A stretch of 64,000 nt of DNA, from positions 4,898,001 through 4,962,000 of the forward strand of contig NZ_FPJG01000006.1 of the NCBI RefSeq assembly GCF_900119165.1, given 5' to 3'. The translations under genes and the position numbers were made by a program. Positions 17,054-24,225 of the stretch are shown here, piece by piece. The notes beneath the pieces are model-generated. The model searched no databases and was not told the origin of the DNA. It worked only from the letters and a program-made list of their open reading frames with translations. Every line of letters begins with the position of its first letter. Position 1 is the stretch's first letter. Source of the DNA: Amycolatopsis australiensis (GTDB lineage Bacteria; Actinomycetota; Actinomycetes; Mycobacteriales; Pseudonocardiaceae).

Positions 17054-17065
17054 TTGAGTGTTCAA
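17054..17065. promoter_or_regulatory. TTGA/TCAA inverted site before the MarR gene
   Basis: TTGAGTGTTCAA lies 20 bases before the MarR start and contains opposed TTGA and TCAA halves. It resembles MarR-family operators and half of the repeat at 13625-13646, which suggests autoregulation. Confidence 0.4.
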
Positions 17066-17084
17066 CCGCGAGTATGATGGAACC

Positions 17085-17606
17085 ATGTCCGGAACCCGAT
17101 GGCTCAGCGACGACGAGCAGCGCGTCTGGCGTGAGTTCAACGCGGCCACCCGCATGCTCAGCGCGCACCTCGAGGGCCAGCTGCAGCACGACTCGGGCAT
17201 GCCGCACACCTACTACGAAGTCCTCGTCGCCCTCTCCGAGGCGCCCGGCCGGCGGCTGCGGATGAGCGAGCTCGCGGACGCCCGGCAGGCGTCGCGCAGC
17301 CGGCTCTCGCACGCCGTCGCGCGGCTGGAGGCCAACGGCTGGGTGCGCCGCGAGGCCTGCCCGACCGACAAGCGCGGGGCCTGGGCCGTGCTGACGGACG
17401 AAGGCTTCGCCGCGCTCGAGGCGGCCGCGCCCGGGCACGTCGAGGCCGTCCGGGAGAGCCTGTTCGACCCCCTGACGCCGGAGCAGGTCACCGCGCTCGG
17501 CGAGATCAGCGCCGCCATCCGGCGCCGGCTGTCGCCGAAGTGCGCCGCCGCCGTGGCCGCCGAAGAGGCGCGGGAACACGAGGGCGAGCTCTCGAAATCG
17601 GGCTGA
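17085..17606 (+). CDS. MarR-family transcriptional regulator
   Basis: A 173-residue winged-helix regulator. The DNA-binding part is LRMSELADARQASRSRLSHA (about 63-82), followed by the wing in EACPTDKRGAWAVLTDEG, typical of MarR proteins. It lies between the HIT gene and pgsA, an insertion relative to the mycobacterial order. An upstream in-frame GTG at 17058 would sit in the operator-like site and is rejected. Possible targets are itself and the nitroreductase at 13697. The ligand is unknown. Confidence 0.88.
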   Translation: MSGTRWLSDDEQRVWREFNAATRMLSAHLEGQLQHDSGMPHTYYEVLVALSEAPGRRLRMSELADARQASRSRLSHAVARLEANGWVRREACPTDKRGAWAVLTDEGFAALEAAAPGHVEAVRESLFDPLTPEQVTALGEISAAIRRRLSPKCAAAVAAEEAREHEGELSKSG

Positions 17607-17695
17607 CGCGGGGCGGCGCGTCGGGTTCCCCGGAGCGGGTCGATAGGCTTCCCTCGCCCACCCGACCCTCGCAGCCAGGTGCCTCAGACGAACCG

Positions 17696-18319
17696 ATGCT
17701 CAATATCTTCGCGCGTGCCTCCGTTTCCCGCGTCACCGACCCGATCGGCCAGGCGCTGGTCCGCGTCGGGCTGACCCCGAACGCGATGACCGTGCTCGGC
17801 ACCGCCGGCGCGGTCGTCTGCGCCCTGGCCTTCTTCCCGAACGGCTACCTCCTCTGGGGCACCTTCACGGTGTGGGGCTTCGCCATGCTCGACCTCCTCG
17901 ACGGCGCCATGGCCCGTGCCCGCGGCTACGGCACGCCGTTCGGCGCGGTCCTCGACGCCACCTGCGACCGGCTGGTCGACGGCGCCCTGTTCGCCGCCAT
18001 CGCGTGGTGGTGCTTCGTCGTCGACGACAACCACCCGGCCGCCGCCGCGGCGCTGCTGTGCCTGGTGCTCGCCCAGGTCATCTCCTACGTCAAGGCCCGC
18101 GCCGACGCCTCCGGCCTGCCGGTCGACGGCGGGCTGGTCGAACGCGCCGAGCGGCTGATCATCGCCCTGGTCGGCACCGGCCTGCACGGCTTCGGCATCC
18201 CGTACACCGTCGACGTCACGCTGTGGCTGCTGGCCGCCGGCTCGGTCGTCACCCTGCTGCAGCGCTTCGCCGCCGTGGCCAAGGCGGCCCGCGAAGCCGC
18301 CGGGGAGCAACGGGCATGA
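17696..18319 (+). CDS. pgsA: Phosphatidylinositol phosphate synthase (CDP-alcohol phosphatidyltransferase)
   Basis: A 207-residue membrane enzyme that joins CDP-diacylglycerol with inositol-phosphate to begin PI and PIM lipid synthesis. The family motif DG-x2-AR-x8-G-x3-D-x3-D is complete, from DGAMARARG to LDATCDR (about 69-91). Five to six hydrophobic segments are visible. The ATG start is not preceded by a strong ribosome site; the 3' neighbour begins in its stop (ATGA). Identity as the PI-phosphate enzyme rather than a PG-phosphate synthase rests on its place before patA and pimA. Confidence 0.9.
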   Translation: MLNIFARASVSRVTDPIGQALVRVGLTPNAMTVLGTAGAVVCALAFFPNGYLLWGTFTVWGFAMLDLLDGAMARARGYGTPFGAVLDATCDRLVDGALFAAIAWWCFVVDDNHPAAAAALLCLVLAQVISYVKARADASGLPVDGGLVERAERLIIALVGTGLHGFGIPYTVDVTLWLLAAGSVVTLLQRFAAVAKAAREAAGEQRA

Positions 18320-19233
18320 GCAAGCTGTCCGAGCGGTTGAGCGCCTTCGGCTACGCGGCCGGGTGGCGGCTGGCCGGCTGGTTGCCCGCCGGGTTCGGCG
18401 CCACGGTGTTCTCGCTCGGCGCCGACCTCGCCGTCCGGCGCGACGGCGGGGGAGTGCGGCAGCTGCGCGCCAACCTCGCGCGCGTCGTGCCGCAGGCCGA
18501 TCCGGCCGAGCTCGACGAGCTCACGCGGCGCGCGATGCGCTCGTACGCCCGCTACTGGCACGAGACGTTCCGGCTGCCGTCGATGGACCACGCCGAGGTC
18601 AGCAAGAAGGTCTCGGGCTCGATCACCGGCGTCGAGAACCTCGACGCGGCGCTCGCCGAGGGCAACGGCGCGGTGATGGCGCTGCCGCACAGCGGGAACT
18701 GGGACGTCGCCGGCGTGTGGCTCGCCGACTACCTCGGCGGGTTCACCACCGTCGCCGAGCGGCTGAAGCCCGAATCGCTCTACCGCCGGTTCGTCGAGTA
18801 CCGCGAGTCCCTCGGCTTCGAGATCGTCCCGCTGACCGGTGACAGCTCGGCGATGCGCGTGCTGCTGAAGCGGCTGCGCGAGAACAAGGCCGTCTGCCTC
18901 GTCGGCGACCGCGACCTGACCACCAGCGGGATCCCGGTGAAGTTCTTCGGCGAACCGGCCCGGTTCCCCGGCGGCCCGGCCCGCCTGGCCGCCACGACCG
19001 GCGCGGCGCTGATCCCGGCCGGCTGCTGGTTCACCGAGGACGGCTGGCAGATCCGGCTGCACCCGCGGATCCGGGTCACCGCGCGCGCCGAGGTCGCGGC
19101 CGCGACCCAGGCGCTGGCCGACATCTTCGCCGGCGACATCGCCGCGCACCCGGCCGACTGGCACATGGTGCAGAAGTTCTGGCCTGCCGACCTCGAGGCC
19201 GGCGAGCGGACCGGCCTGGAAGAAGCGAGCTGA
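18316..19233 (+). CDS. patA: Phosphatidylinositol mannoside acyltransferase
   Basis: A 305-residue LpxL/HtrB-like acyltransferase that acylates the mannose of PIM1/PIM2 at the membrane. The catalytic HxxxxD motif is HSGNWD (near residue 127), and GDRDLTTSGIPVKFFG is a second conserved block. The protein lies in the pgsA-patA-pimA order conserved in mycobacteria. ATG overlaps the pgsA stop. It has a short hydrophobic N-terminal part rather than a clear signal peptide. Confidence 0.9.
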   Translation: MSKLSERLSAFGYAAGWRLAGWLPAGFGATVFSLGADLAVRRDGGGVRQLRANLARVVPQADPAELDELTRRAMRSYARYWHETFRLPSMDHAEVSKKVSGSITGVENLDAALAEGNGAVMALPHSGNWDVAGVWLADYLGGFTTVAERLKPESLYRRFVEYRESLGFEIVPLTGDSSAMRVLLKRLRENKAVCLVGDRDLTTSGIPVKFFGEPARFPGGPARLAATTGAALIPAGCWFTEDGWQIRLHPRIRVTARAEVAAATQALADIFAGDIAAHPADWHMVQKFWPADLEAGERTGLEEAS

Positions 19234-19235
19234 CG

Positions 19236-20396
19236 GTGGCCGCGCGTCCGCTGCGCGTCGGGATCGTGTGCCCTTACTCGTTCGACGTGCCCGGCGGGGT
19301 CCAGGGGCACGTGATCGACCTGACGAAGGCGCTGCTCGCCCGCGGGCACGCGGTGTCGGTGCTCGCCCCCGCCGACGACGACGCGGACCTGCCCGGGTTC
19401 GTGCACCCGGCGGGCAAGGCGCTCGGGATCCCGTACAACGGCTCGGTCGCGCGGCTGCAGTTCGGCCCGGTGTCCTACGCCCGGGTGCGCCGCTGGATCC
19501 GGGAGGGCGACTTCGACGTCCTGCACCTGCACGAGCCCGCCGCCCCCAGCCTTTCGCTGCTGGCGCTGCTCATCGCCGACGGCCCGATCGTGGCGACGTT
19601 CCACACCGCGACGACGCGCTCGCGCACGCTGTCGGCGTTCCAGCCGGTGCTGCGGCCGCTGCTGGAGAAGATCACGGCGCGCATCGCGGTGTCCGCGCTG
19701 GCCCGCCGGGTCCAGGTCGAGCACGCTGGCGGGGACGCCGTCGAGATCCCCAACGGCGTCGACGTCGGGTTCTTCTCCGCGGCGACGCCGCTGCCGGGCT
19801 ACCCGCGGGCCGGCGGCACGGTCGGGTTCGTCGGCCGGTACGGCGAGCCGCGCAAGGGCATGGGCGTGCTGCTGGAGGCGCTGCGGCTGCTCCTGCCGGA
19901 GTTCGCGGACCTGCGGCTGGTGGTGGTCGGCCGCGGCGACGCCGAGCAGCTGCGCCGGGACGCCGGTCCCGGGCTGGCGCCGCACCTGGAGCTGCTGGGG
20001 CAGGTCGACGACGGCGTGAAAGCCCAGGCCCTGCGCAGCGTCGACGTGTACTGCGCGCCGAACACCGGTGGCGAGAGCTTCGGGATGATCCTGACCGAGG
20101 CGATGGCGGCGGGCACGCCGGTGCTGGCCAGCGGGCTCGACTCGTTCCGCAGGGTGCTCGACGACGGCCGCGCCGGGATGCTCGTCGAGACCGGTGACCC
20201 GGCCGCGCTCGCGGACGGGCTGCGCGAGCTGCTCGGTGACCCGGCGCGCCGGGCGTCGCTGGCCGCGGCGGCGGGGGAGCGCGTCACGATGTACGACTGG
20301 TCGGTGGTGGCCACCCAGGTGCTGCGGGTGTACGAGACGGCGATCGCCGCCGATCCGCGGCGCGTCGCGGCGCCGGAGCGGGAGCCCGCCCGGTGA
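19236..20396 (+). CDS. pimA: Phosphatidylinositol alpha-mannosyltransferase (GT4)
   Basis: A 386-residue GT-B glycosyltransferase that transfers mannose from GDP-mannose to phosphatidylinositol. The N-terminal GIVCPYSFDVPGGVQGHV contains the flexible glycine loop near the acceptor site. FVGRYGEPRKG opens the second domain, and GGESFGMILTEAMAAGTPVL holds the EX7E motif that binds the donor. The GTG start comes two bases after the patA stop. Its own stop overlaps the next GTG. Confidence 0.93.
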   Translation: MAARPLRVGIVCPYSFDVPGGVQGHVIDLTKALLARGHAVSVLAPADDDADLPGFVHPAGKALGIPYNGSVARLQFGPVSYARVRRWIREGDFDVLHLHEPAAPSLSLLALLIADGPIVATFHTATTRSRTLSAFQPVLRPLLEKITARIAVSALARRVQVEHAGGDAVEIPNGVDVGFFSAATPLPGYPRAGGTVGFVGRYGEPRKGMGVLLEALRLLLPEFADLRLVVVGRGDAEQLRRDAGPGLAPHLELLGQVDDGVKAQALRSVDVYCAPNTGGESFGMILTEAMAAGTPVLASGLDSFRRVLDDGRAGMLVETGDPAALADGLRELLGDPARRASLAAAAGERVTMYDWSVVATQVLRVYETAIAADPRRVAAPEREPAR

Positions 20397-20875
20397 GCGT
20401 GCTCGGCTGGCTGCTCCCGTTGCTCGCGCTGGTCGTCGTGCTGGGCGGGCTCTTCCTGGTGGCGACCGCGAACCGGCTGGACCGGCTGCACATCCGGATG
20501 GACGCGGGCTGGGCGGCGCTCGACGCGGCGCTGGCGCGCCGGGCGGTGGTCGCCCGCGCGGTCGCGGCGGTGGTGGGCGACCCGGAGCTGCGGGTCTCGG
20601 CCGAACGCGCGGAAGCGGCGCCGCGAGCGGACCGCGAAGCCGAAGAAGGCGACCTGACGCTGCGGCTGAGCCGCGTCGACCGGACTGCCCTGCCCGCCGA
20701 GCTGGCCGAGGAGCTGACCGACGCGGAACACCGGGTGGTGATCGCCCGCCGCGTCCACAACGACGCCGTCCGCGACACGCTGCGCCTGCGGCGGCGGCGG
20801 AAGGTCCGGTACTTCAGGCTGGCGGGGACGGCGCCGCTGCCGGAGTACTTCGAGTTCGCCGAACCGGAGGTCTGA
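20393..20875 (+). CDS. LemA-like membrane-anchored protein
   Basis: A 160-residue protein with one N-terminal membrane segment (about 5-25) followed by NRLDRLHIRMDAGWAALDAAL, which resembles the LemA-type helix. The rest is charged and helical. In mycobacteria the gene after pimA (Rv2609c) is, as I remember it, a membrane-anchored Nudix protein; here no Nudix box is present, so only the anchor and helical part seem to be kept. The GTG overlaps the pimA stop. Function unknown; a tie to PIM lipid metabolism is only suggested by the operon. Confidence 0.75.
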   Translation: MSVLGWLLPLLALVVVLGGLFLVATANRLDRLHIRMDAGWAALDAALARRAVVARAVAAVVGDPELRVSAERAEAAPRADREAEEGDLTLRLSRVDRTALPAELAEELTDAEHRVVIARRVHNDAVRDTLRLRRRRKVRYFRLAGTAPLPEYFEFAEPEV

Positions 20876-20876
20876 C

Positions 20877-21146
20877 GTGTGGTGGGTGGTCGTCGAAGAG
20901 CAGCGCGGCGGCGGGGAAGCCCGCACGTGGTCCGTCACCGAGACGAAGCCGGCGGGCGGCGACCGTGAGCACGCCGACGAGGTGGCGCGCAGGCTCGCGT
21001 TCGGCCACCGGCCGGTGCACCCGGCCTCGGTCGAGGAACGCAAGGTGCTGCGGGTCGGCGAGGGCTACCTGGTCATCGCGACCGGCCGGACCGGGTCCGG
21101 CCATTTCCGGGTGACGCTCGGCGAGACCGTGGCGGAGCCGGCGTGA
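20877..21146 (+). CDS. Small conserved-looking protein, paralog A of a tandem pair
   Basis: An 89-residue protein opening MWWVVVEEQRGGGEARTWSV and containing VEERKVLRVGEGYLVIATGR. It is similar over its length to the next gene, sharing WWVV-EEQRG, R-WS-SET, HP-S--RKVLR--GGYLVI--GRT and HFR. I do not recognise the family. There is no membrane segment or signal peptide. The GTG follows CGGAGG by six bases. Its stop overlaps the start of its paralog (GTGA), so the two are probably made in fixed ratio, as subunits or as a duplicated regulator. Confidence 0.75.
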   Translation: MWWVVVEEQRGGGEARTWSVTETKPAGGDREHADEVARRLAFGHRPVHPASVEERKVLRVGEGYLVIATGRTGSGHFRVTLGETVAEPA

Positions 21147-21400
21147 GCTGGTGGGTGGTCATCGAGGAGCAGCGCGGCACGGGCGACGGCCGGAGCTGGT
21201 CGCTGTCGGAGACGTTTCCGCACGCCGACCGGGAGACGGCCGAAGCCGAAGCGCTGCGGCTCGCCCGCGAGTACCAGCCGGCCCACCCGTGGTCGCCGAA
21301 GTCGCGGAAAGTCCTGCGGGGCCCGGGCGGGTACCTCGTCATCGTCGAGGGCCGGACGTCGACCTTCCACTTCCGGCTGAGCGTGGTCGAGGAGATCTGA
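21143..21400 (+). CDS. Small conserved-looking protein, paralog B of a tandem pair
   Basis: An 85-residue protein opening MSWWVVIEEQRGTGDGRSWS, with SPKSRKVLRGPGGYLVIVEG later. It is a paralog of the preceding gene at about half identity by eye, with matching spacing. The GTG overlaps the stop of paralog A. It ends the PIM operon as read here. The fold could be a small beta-rich domain, judging by alternating hydrophobic strands; this is a guess. Confidence 0.75.
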   Translation: MSWWVVIEEQRGTGDGRSWSLSETFPHADRETAEAEALRLAREYQPAHPWSPKSRKVLRGPGGYLVIVEGRTSTFHFRLSVVEEI

Positions 21401-21419
21401 GGCTGCCACACTGAACGCC

Positions 21420-21929
21420 ATGAGCGAACCCGAGGCTTGCGACGTCGCGCACGGCACGGCCGAGGCGGACTCCGGTGTGCGGACCCTGGTCGCGGTCTTC
21501 GCCTCGCCCGTCTCGCGATTCCTCCTGAAGTTCGCGCGGGACCTCGGCTTCCACGTCGCGTTGTACGAGCCCGATCCGGCGCGCGTCACCGACGTTCCCG
21601 AGGGTTTCGAGGCGGACACCACGCTGCCGCCGCTGGACGCGTCCGCGGACGTCGTGGTCACCGACCACCACCGGCCCGAGCTGGGCGAGGTGCTGAAGGC
21701 CGCGCTGGAAGGCCGGCCGCGGTGGATCGGGGTGCTCGGCAACCCCCGCCATCCCGGCCCGCACGTCGCGGCCCTGCAGGGCCTGGGCGTGGCCGACGCG
21801 GACATCGCCCGCGTGCACCGGCCGGTCGGGCTGAACATCGGCTCGCGGACACCGCCGGAGATCGCGCTGGCCACCCTGGCGGGCCTCGTCGCCGACCGCA
21901 ACGGCCGTCCCGGCGGCTTCGACTTCTGA
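21420..21929 (+). CDS. XdhC-like Rossmann-domain protein
   Basis: A 169-residue protein matching the C-terminal domain of XdhC/CoxI proteins, which help insert or sulfurate molybdenum cofactor in xanthine and CO dehydrogenases. The characteristic block is GLNIGSRTPPEIALATLAG (about 138-156), and WIGVLGNPRHPGPHVAAL lies before it. The N-terminal XdhC cysteine domain is missing. No molybdenum enzyme gene is nearby, so this is an orphan. It is close behind the small paralogs and could share their transcript. Confidence 0.8.
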   Translation: MSEPEACDVAHGTAEADSGVRTLVAVFASPVSRFLLKFARDLGFHVALYEPDPARVTDVPEGFEADTTLPPLDASADVVVTDHHRPELGEVLKAALEGRPRWIGVLGNPRHPGPHVAALQGLGVADADIARVHRPVGLNIGSRTPPEIALATLAGLVADRNGRPGGFDF

Positions 21930-21935
21930 CGCACG

Positions 21936-21987
21936 CCGGTCGTGAGTGGGAAACAGCGTTGGAACACTGTTTCCCACTCACGACCGG
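21936..21987. terminator. Perfect 21-bp inverted repeat between convergent genes
   Basis: Arms 21936-21956 and 21967-21987 are exact inverse complements around a ten-base loop; each contains GTCGTGAGTGGGAAACAG or its complement. It begins seven bases after the XdhC-like stop and ends just inside the EF-G2 stop region, so it can act as a bidirectional terminator. The length and perfection also fit a repeated extragenic palindrome. Confidence 0.7.
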
Positions 21988-21988
21988 G

Positions 21989-24097
21989 TCAGTGCACCGC
22001 CAGCCCTTCCGGCATCGGCTCGAACCTCGCGTGGCGGCGGGTGAACGTCGCCGTGCCCGAGGTCATCGAGCGCAGGTCGATCAGGTACCGCACCAGTTCC
22101 GTCGCCGGGACCTCCGCGCGGATCACCGTCCGGCCGCCTTCGCCTGCTTCGGTGCCCAGCACGCGGCCGCGGCGGGACGAAAGGTCGCCGAGCACCGTGC
22201 CCAGGTGCTCGTCGGGCAGCCGGATCGCCACCTCTTCGAGGGGCTCCAGCATCGTGATGTGCCCGTTCGCCGCCGCGTCCCGCAGTGCCAGGGCCCCGGC
22301 CGTCTGGAACGCCGCGTCGGAGGAGTCGACGCTGTGCGCCTTGCCGTCGACCAGCGTGACCTTCACGTCGACCACCGGGTGCCCGTCGCCGAGGCCCTTC
22401 TGCAGCTGGGCCCGCACGCCCTTCTCGACGCTGGGGATGAACTGGTGCGGCACCGCGCCGCCGACGACCTTGTCGACGAACTGGAAGCCGCTGCCGCGCG
22501 GGAGCGGCTCCACCTCGATGTCGCAGACCGCGAACTGGCCGTGGCCGCCGGACTGCTTGACGTGCCGCCCGTGTCCCTTGGCCGGCTTGGTGAAGGTCGA
22601 GCGCAGGCTGATCTTCACCGGTTCGGTCTCGACGTCCGCGCCGCCGGCCCGCAGCCGCGACAGCACGACGTCGGCGTGGGCCTCGCCCATGCACCACAGC
22701 ACCAGCTGGCCGGTTTCGGCGTTGCGGTCCAGCCGCAGCGTCGGGTCGCCGGCGACCAGCCGGGAAAGGTTACGCGCCAACGTGTCTTCGTCGCTGCGGG
22801 TCTTCGCGACCACCGCCACCGGCAGCAGCGGCTCCGGCATCGCCCACGGCTCCATCAGCAACGGCTCCTCCGGCGCGGACACGGTGTCGCCCGTCTCGGC
22901 CGAACCGACCTTCGTCAGCGCGCACAGGTCACCCGCGACGCAGTACGGCACTTCCCGCAGATTCGCGCCGAGCGGGGAGTAGAGGTGGGCGACGCGCTCG
23001 TCCGCGTCGTGGTCTTCGTGCCCGCGTTCGGCCAGGCCGTGCCCGGACACGTGCACCGGCTTCTCCGGGCGCAGCGTCCCGGAGAACACCCGCACGAGTG
23101 ACACCCGGCCGACGTACGAGTCGACGGCCGTCCGGACGACCTCCGCGGCGAGGGGGCCCGCGGGGTCGGCGGTGAGCGGCTCGTGCGGCGTGCCCTCCGG
23201 CGTGGTCACGTCGGGTGGCCGGTGCTCCAGCGGGGACGGGAACGCCCGGACGATCCCGTCGAGGACCTCGGCCAGGCCGATCCCGCTGGTCGCGCACACC
23301 GGGATGACCGGGTGGAACGACCCGCGCGCGACGGCGGTTTCGAGGTCGGTGATCAGCGTGTCCTCGGCGATCTCCTCGCCGGCGAGGTAGCGGTCCATCA
23401 GGGACTCGTCCTCGCTCTCGGCGATGATGCCTTCGATCAGCGCGTTGCGGGCCTCGGCCATCCGCTCGAGGTCGGCCGGGTCCGGCTCGCCGATCTTCGG
23501 CGGGTGCCCGGCGGAGTAGTCGAAGTACCGCTGGGTGATCAGCCCGACCAGGCCGTCGCCCGCGGGCAGGTAGAGCGGCAGCACGCCGTCGCCGAACGCG
23601 GCCTGGCAGGCGGCGATCTCGGCCATCGCGTCGGCGCGGTGGTGGTCGAGGCGCGAGACGACGACCGCGCGCGGCATCCCGACCGCGGCGCACTCCTCCC
23701 ACACCGCGACCGTCGCCGCGTCGACCCCTTCGGCGGCGCTGACGACGAACAGCGCCGCGTCGGCGGCGCGCAGCCCGGCCCGCAGCTCCCCGACGAAGTC
23801 GGCGTACCCGGGCGTGTCGATCAGGTTGATCTTGTGTCCCTGATGCAGCACCGGCGCGACCGAGAGGCCGACCGAGCGCTGCTGGCGGACCGCCGCGGGG
23901 TCGTGGTCGCACACCGTCGTCCCGTCGACGACCGAGCCCGGGCGCGGCACGGTGCCGGACGCGGCGAGCAGGGCCTCGGTGAGGGTCGTCTTGCCGGAGC
24001 CGGACGGGCCGACGAGCACGACGTTGCGGACCTTCGCGGGGTCGTCCACAGCGACGGCGGCCCCGGTGTCGGCGTTCCTGGCTTGTTTGTCTGCCAT
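21989..24097 (-). CDS. fusA2: Elongation factor G-like protein (EF-G2)
   Basis: A 702-residue translational GTPase of the EF-G2 group. G1 is GPSGSGKTT (about 30-38), G3 is DTPGY, and G4 is degenerate: VVVSRLDHHRAD replaces the NKxD form. Domains II to V follow, with GHGRHVKQSGGHGQFAVCDI matching domain IV of EF-G. Actinobacteria carry this second EF-G beside the essential fusA; the mycobacterial counterpart is, from memory, Rv0120c. Its role is not settled. The ATG at 24097 follows GAGGAG; a longer frame to 24292 is rejected because it runs into the next promoter. Confidence 0.88.
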   Translation of the reverse strand: MADKQARNADTGAAVAVDDPAKVRNVVLVGPSGSGKTTLTEALLAASGTVPRPGSVVDGTTVCDHDPAAVRQQRSVGLSVAPVLHQGHKINLIDTPGYADFVGELRAGLRAADAALFVVSAAEGVDAATVAVWEECAAVGMPRAVVVSRLDHHRADAMAEIAACQAAFGDGVLPLYLPAGDGLVGLITQRYFDYSAGHPPKIGEPDPADLERMAEARNALIEGIIAESEDESLMDRYLAGEEIAEDTLITDLETAVARGSFHPVIPVCATSGIGLAEVLDGIVRAFPSPLEHRPPDVTTPEGTPHEPLTADPAGPLAAEVVRTAVDSYVGRVSLVRVFSGTLRPEKPVHVSGHGLAERGHEDHDADERVAHLYSPLGANLREVPYCVAGDLCALTKVGSAETGDTVSAPEEPLLMEPWAMPEPLLPVAVVAKTRSDEDTLARNLSRLVAGDPTLRLDRNAETGQLVLWCMGEAHADVVLSRLRAGGADVETEPVKISLRSTFTKPAKGHGRHVKQSGGHGQFAVCDIEVEPLPRGSGFQFVDKVVGGAVPHQFIPSVEKGVRAQLQKGLGDGHPVVDVKVTLVDGKAHSVDSSDAAFQTAGALALRDAAANGHITMLEPLEEVAIRLPDEHLGTVLGDLSSRRGRVLGTEAGEGGRTVIRAEVPATELVRYLIDLRSMTSGTATFTRRHARFEPMPEGLAVH

Positions 24098-24225
24098 GAC
24101 GACTCCTCGGCGAACGGCTGGTGTACGGGATGTGTCCTCGATCACACACCCGCTACCCTGGTCACGGCAAGGCAGGGCTCCCGGGACCAGCCGAATGCCC
24201 GGGGGACGCGGGGTGGGGGAGTGGC

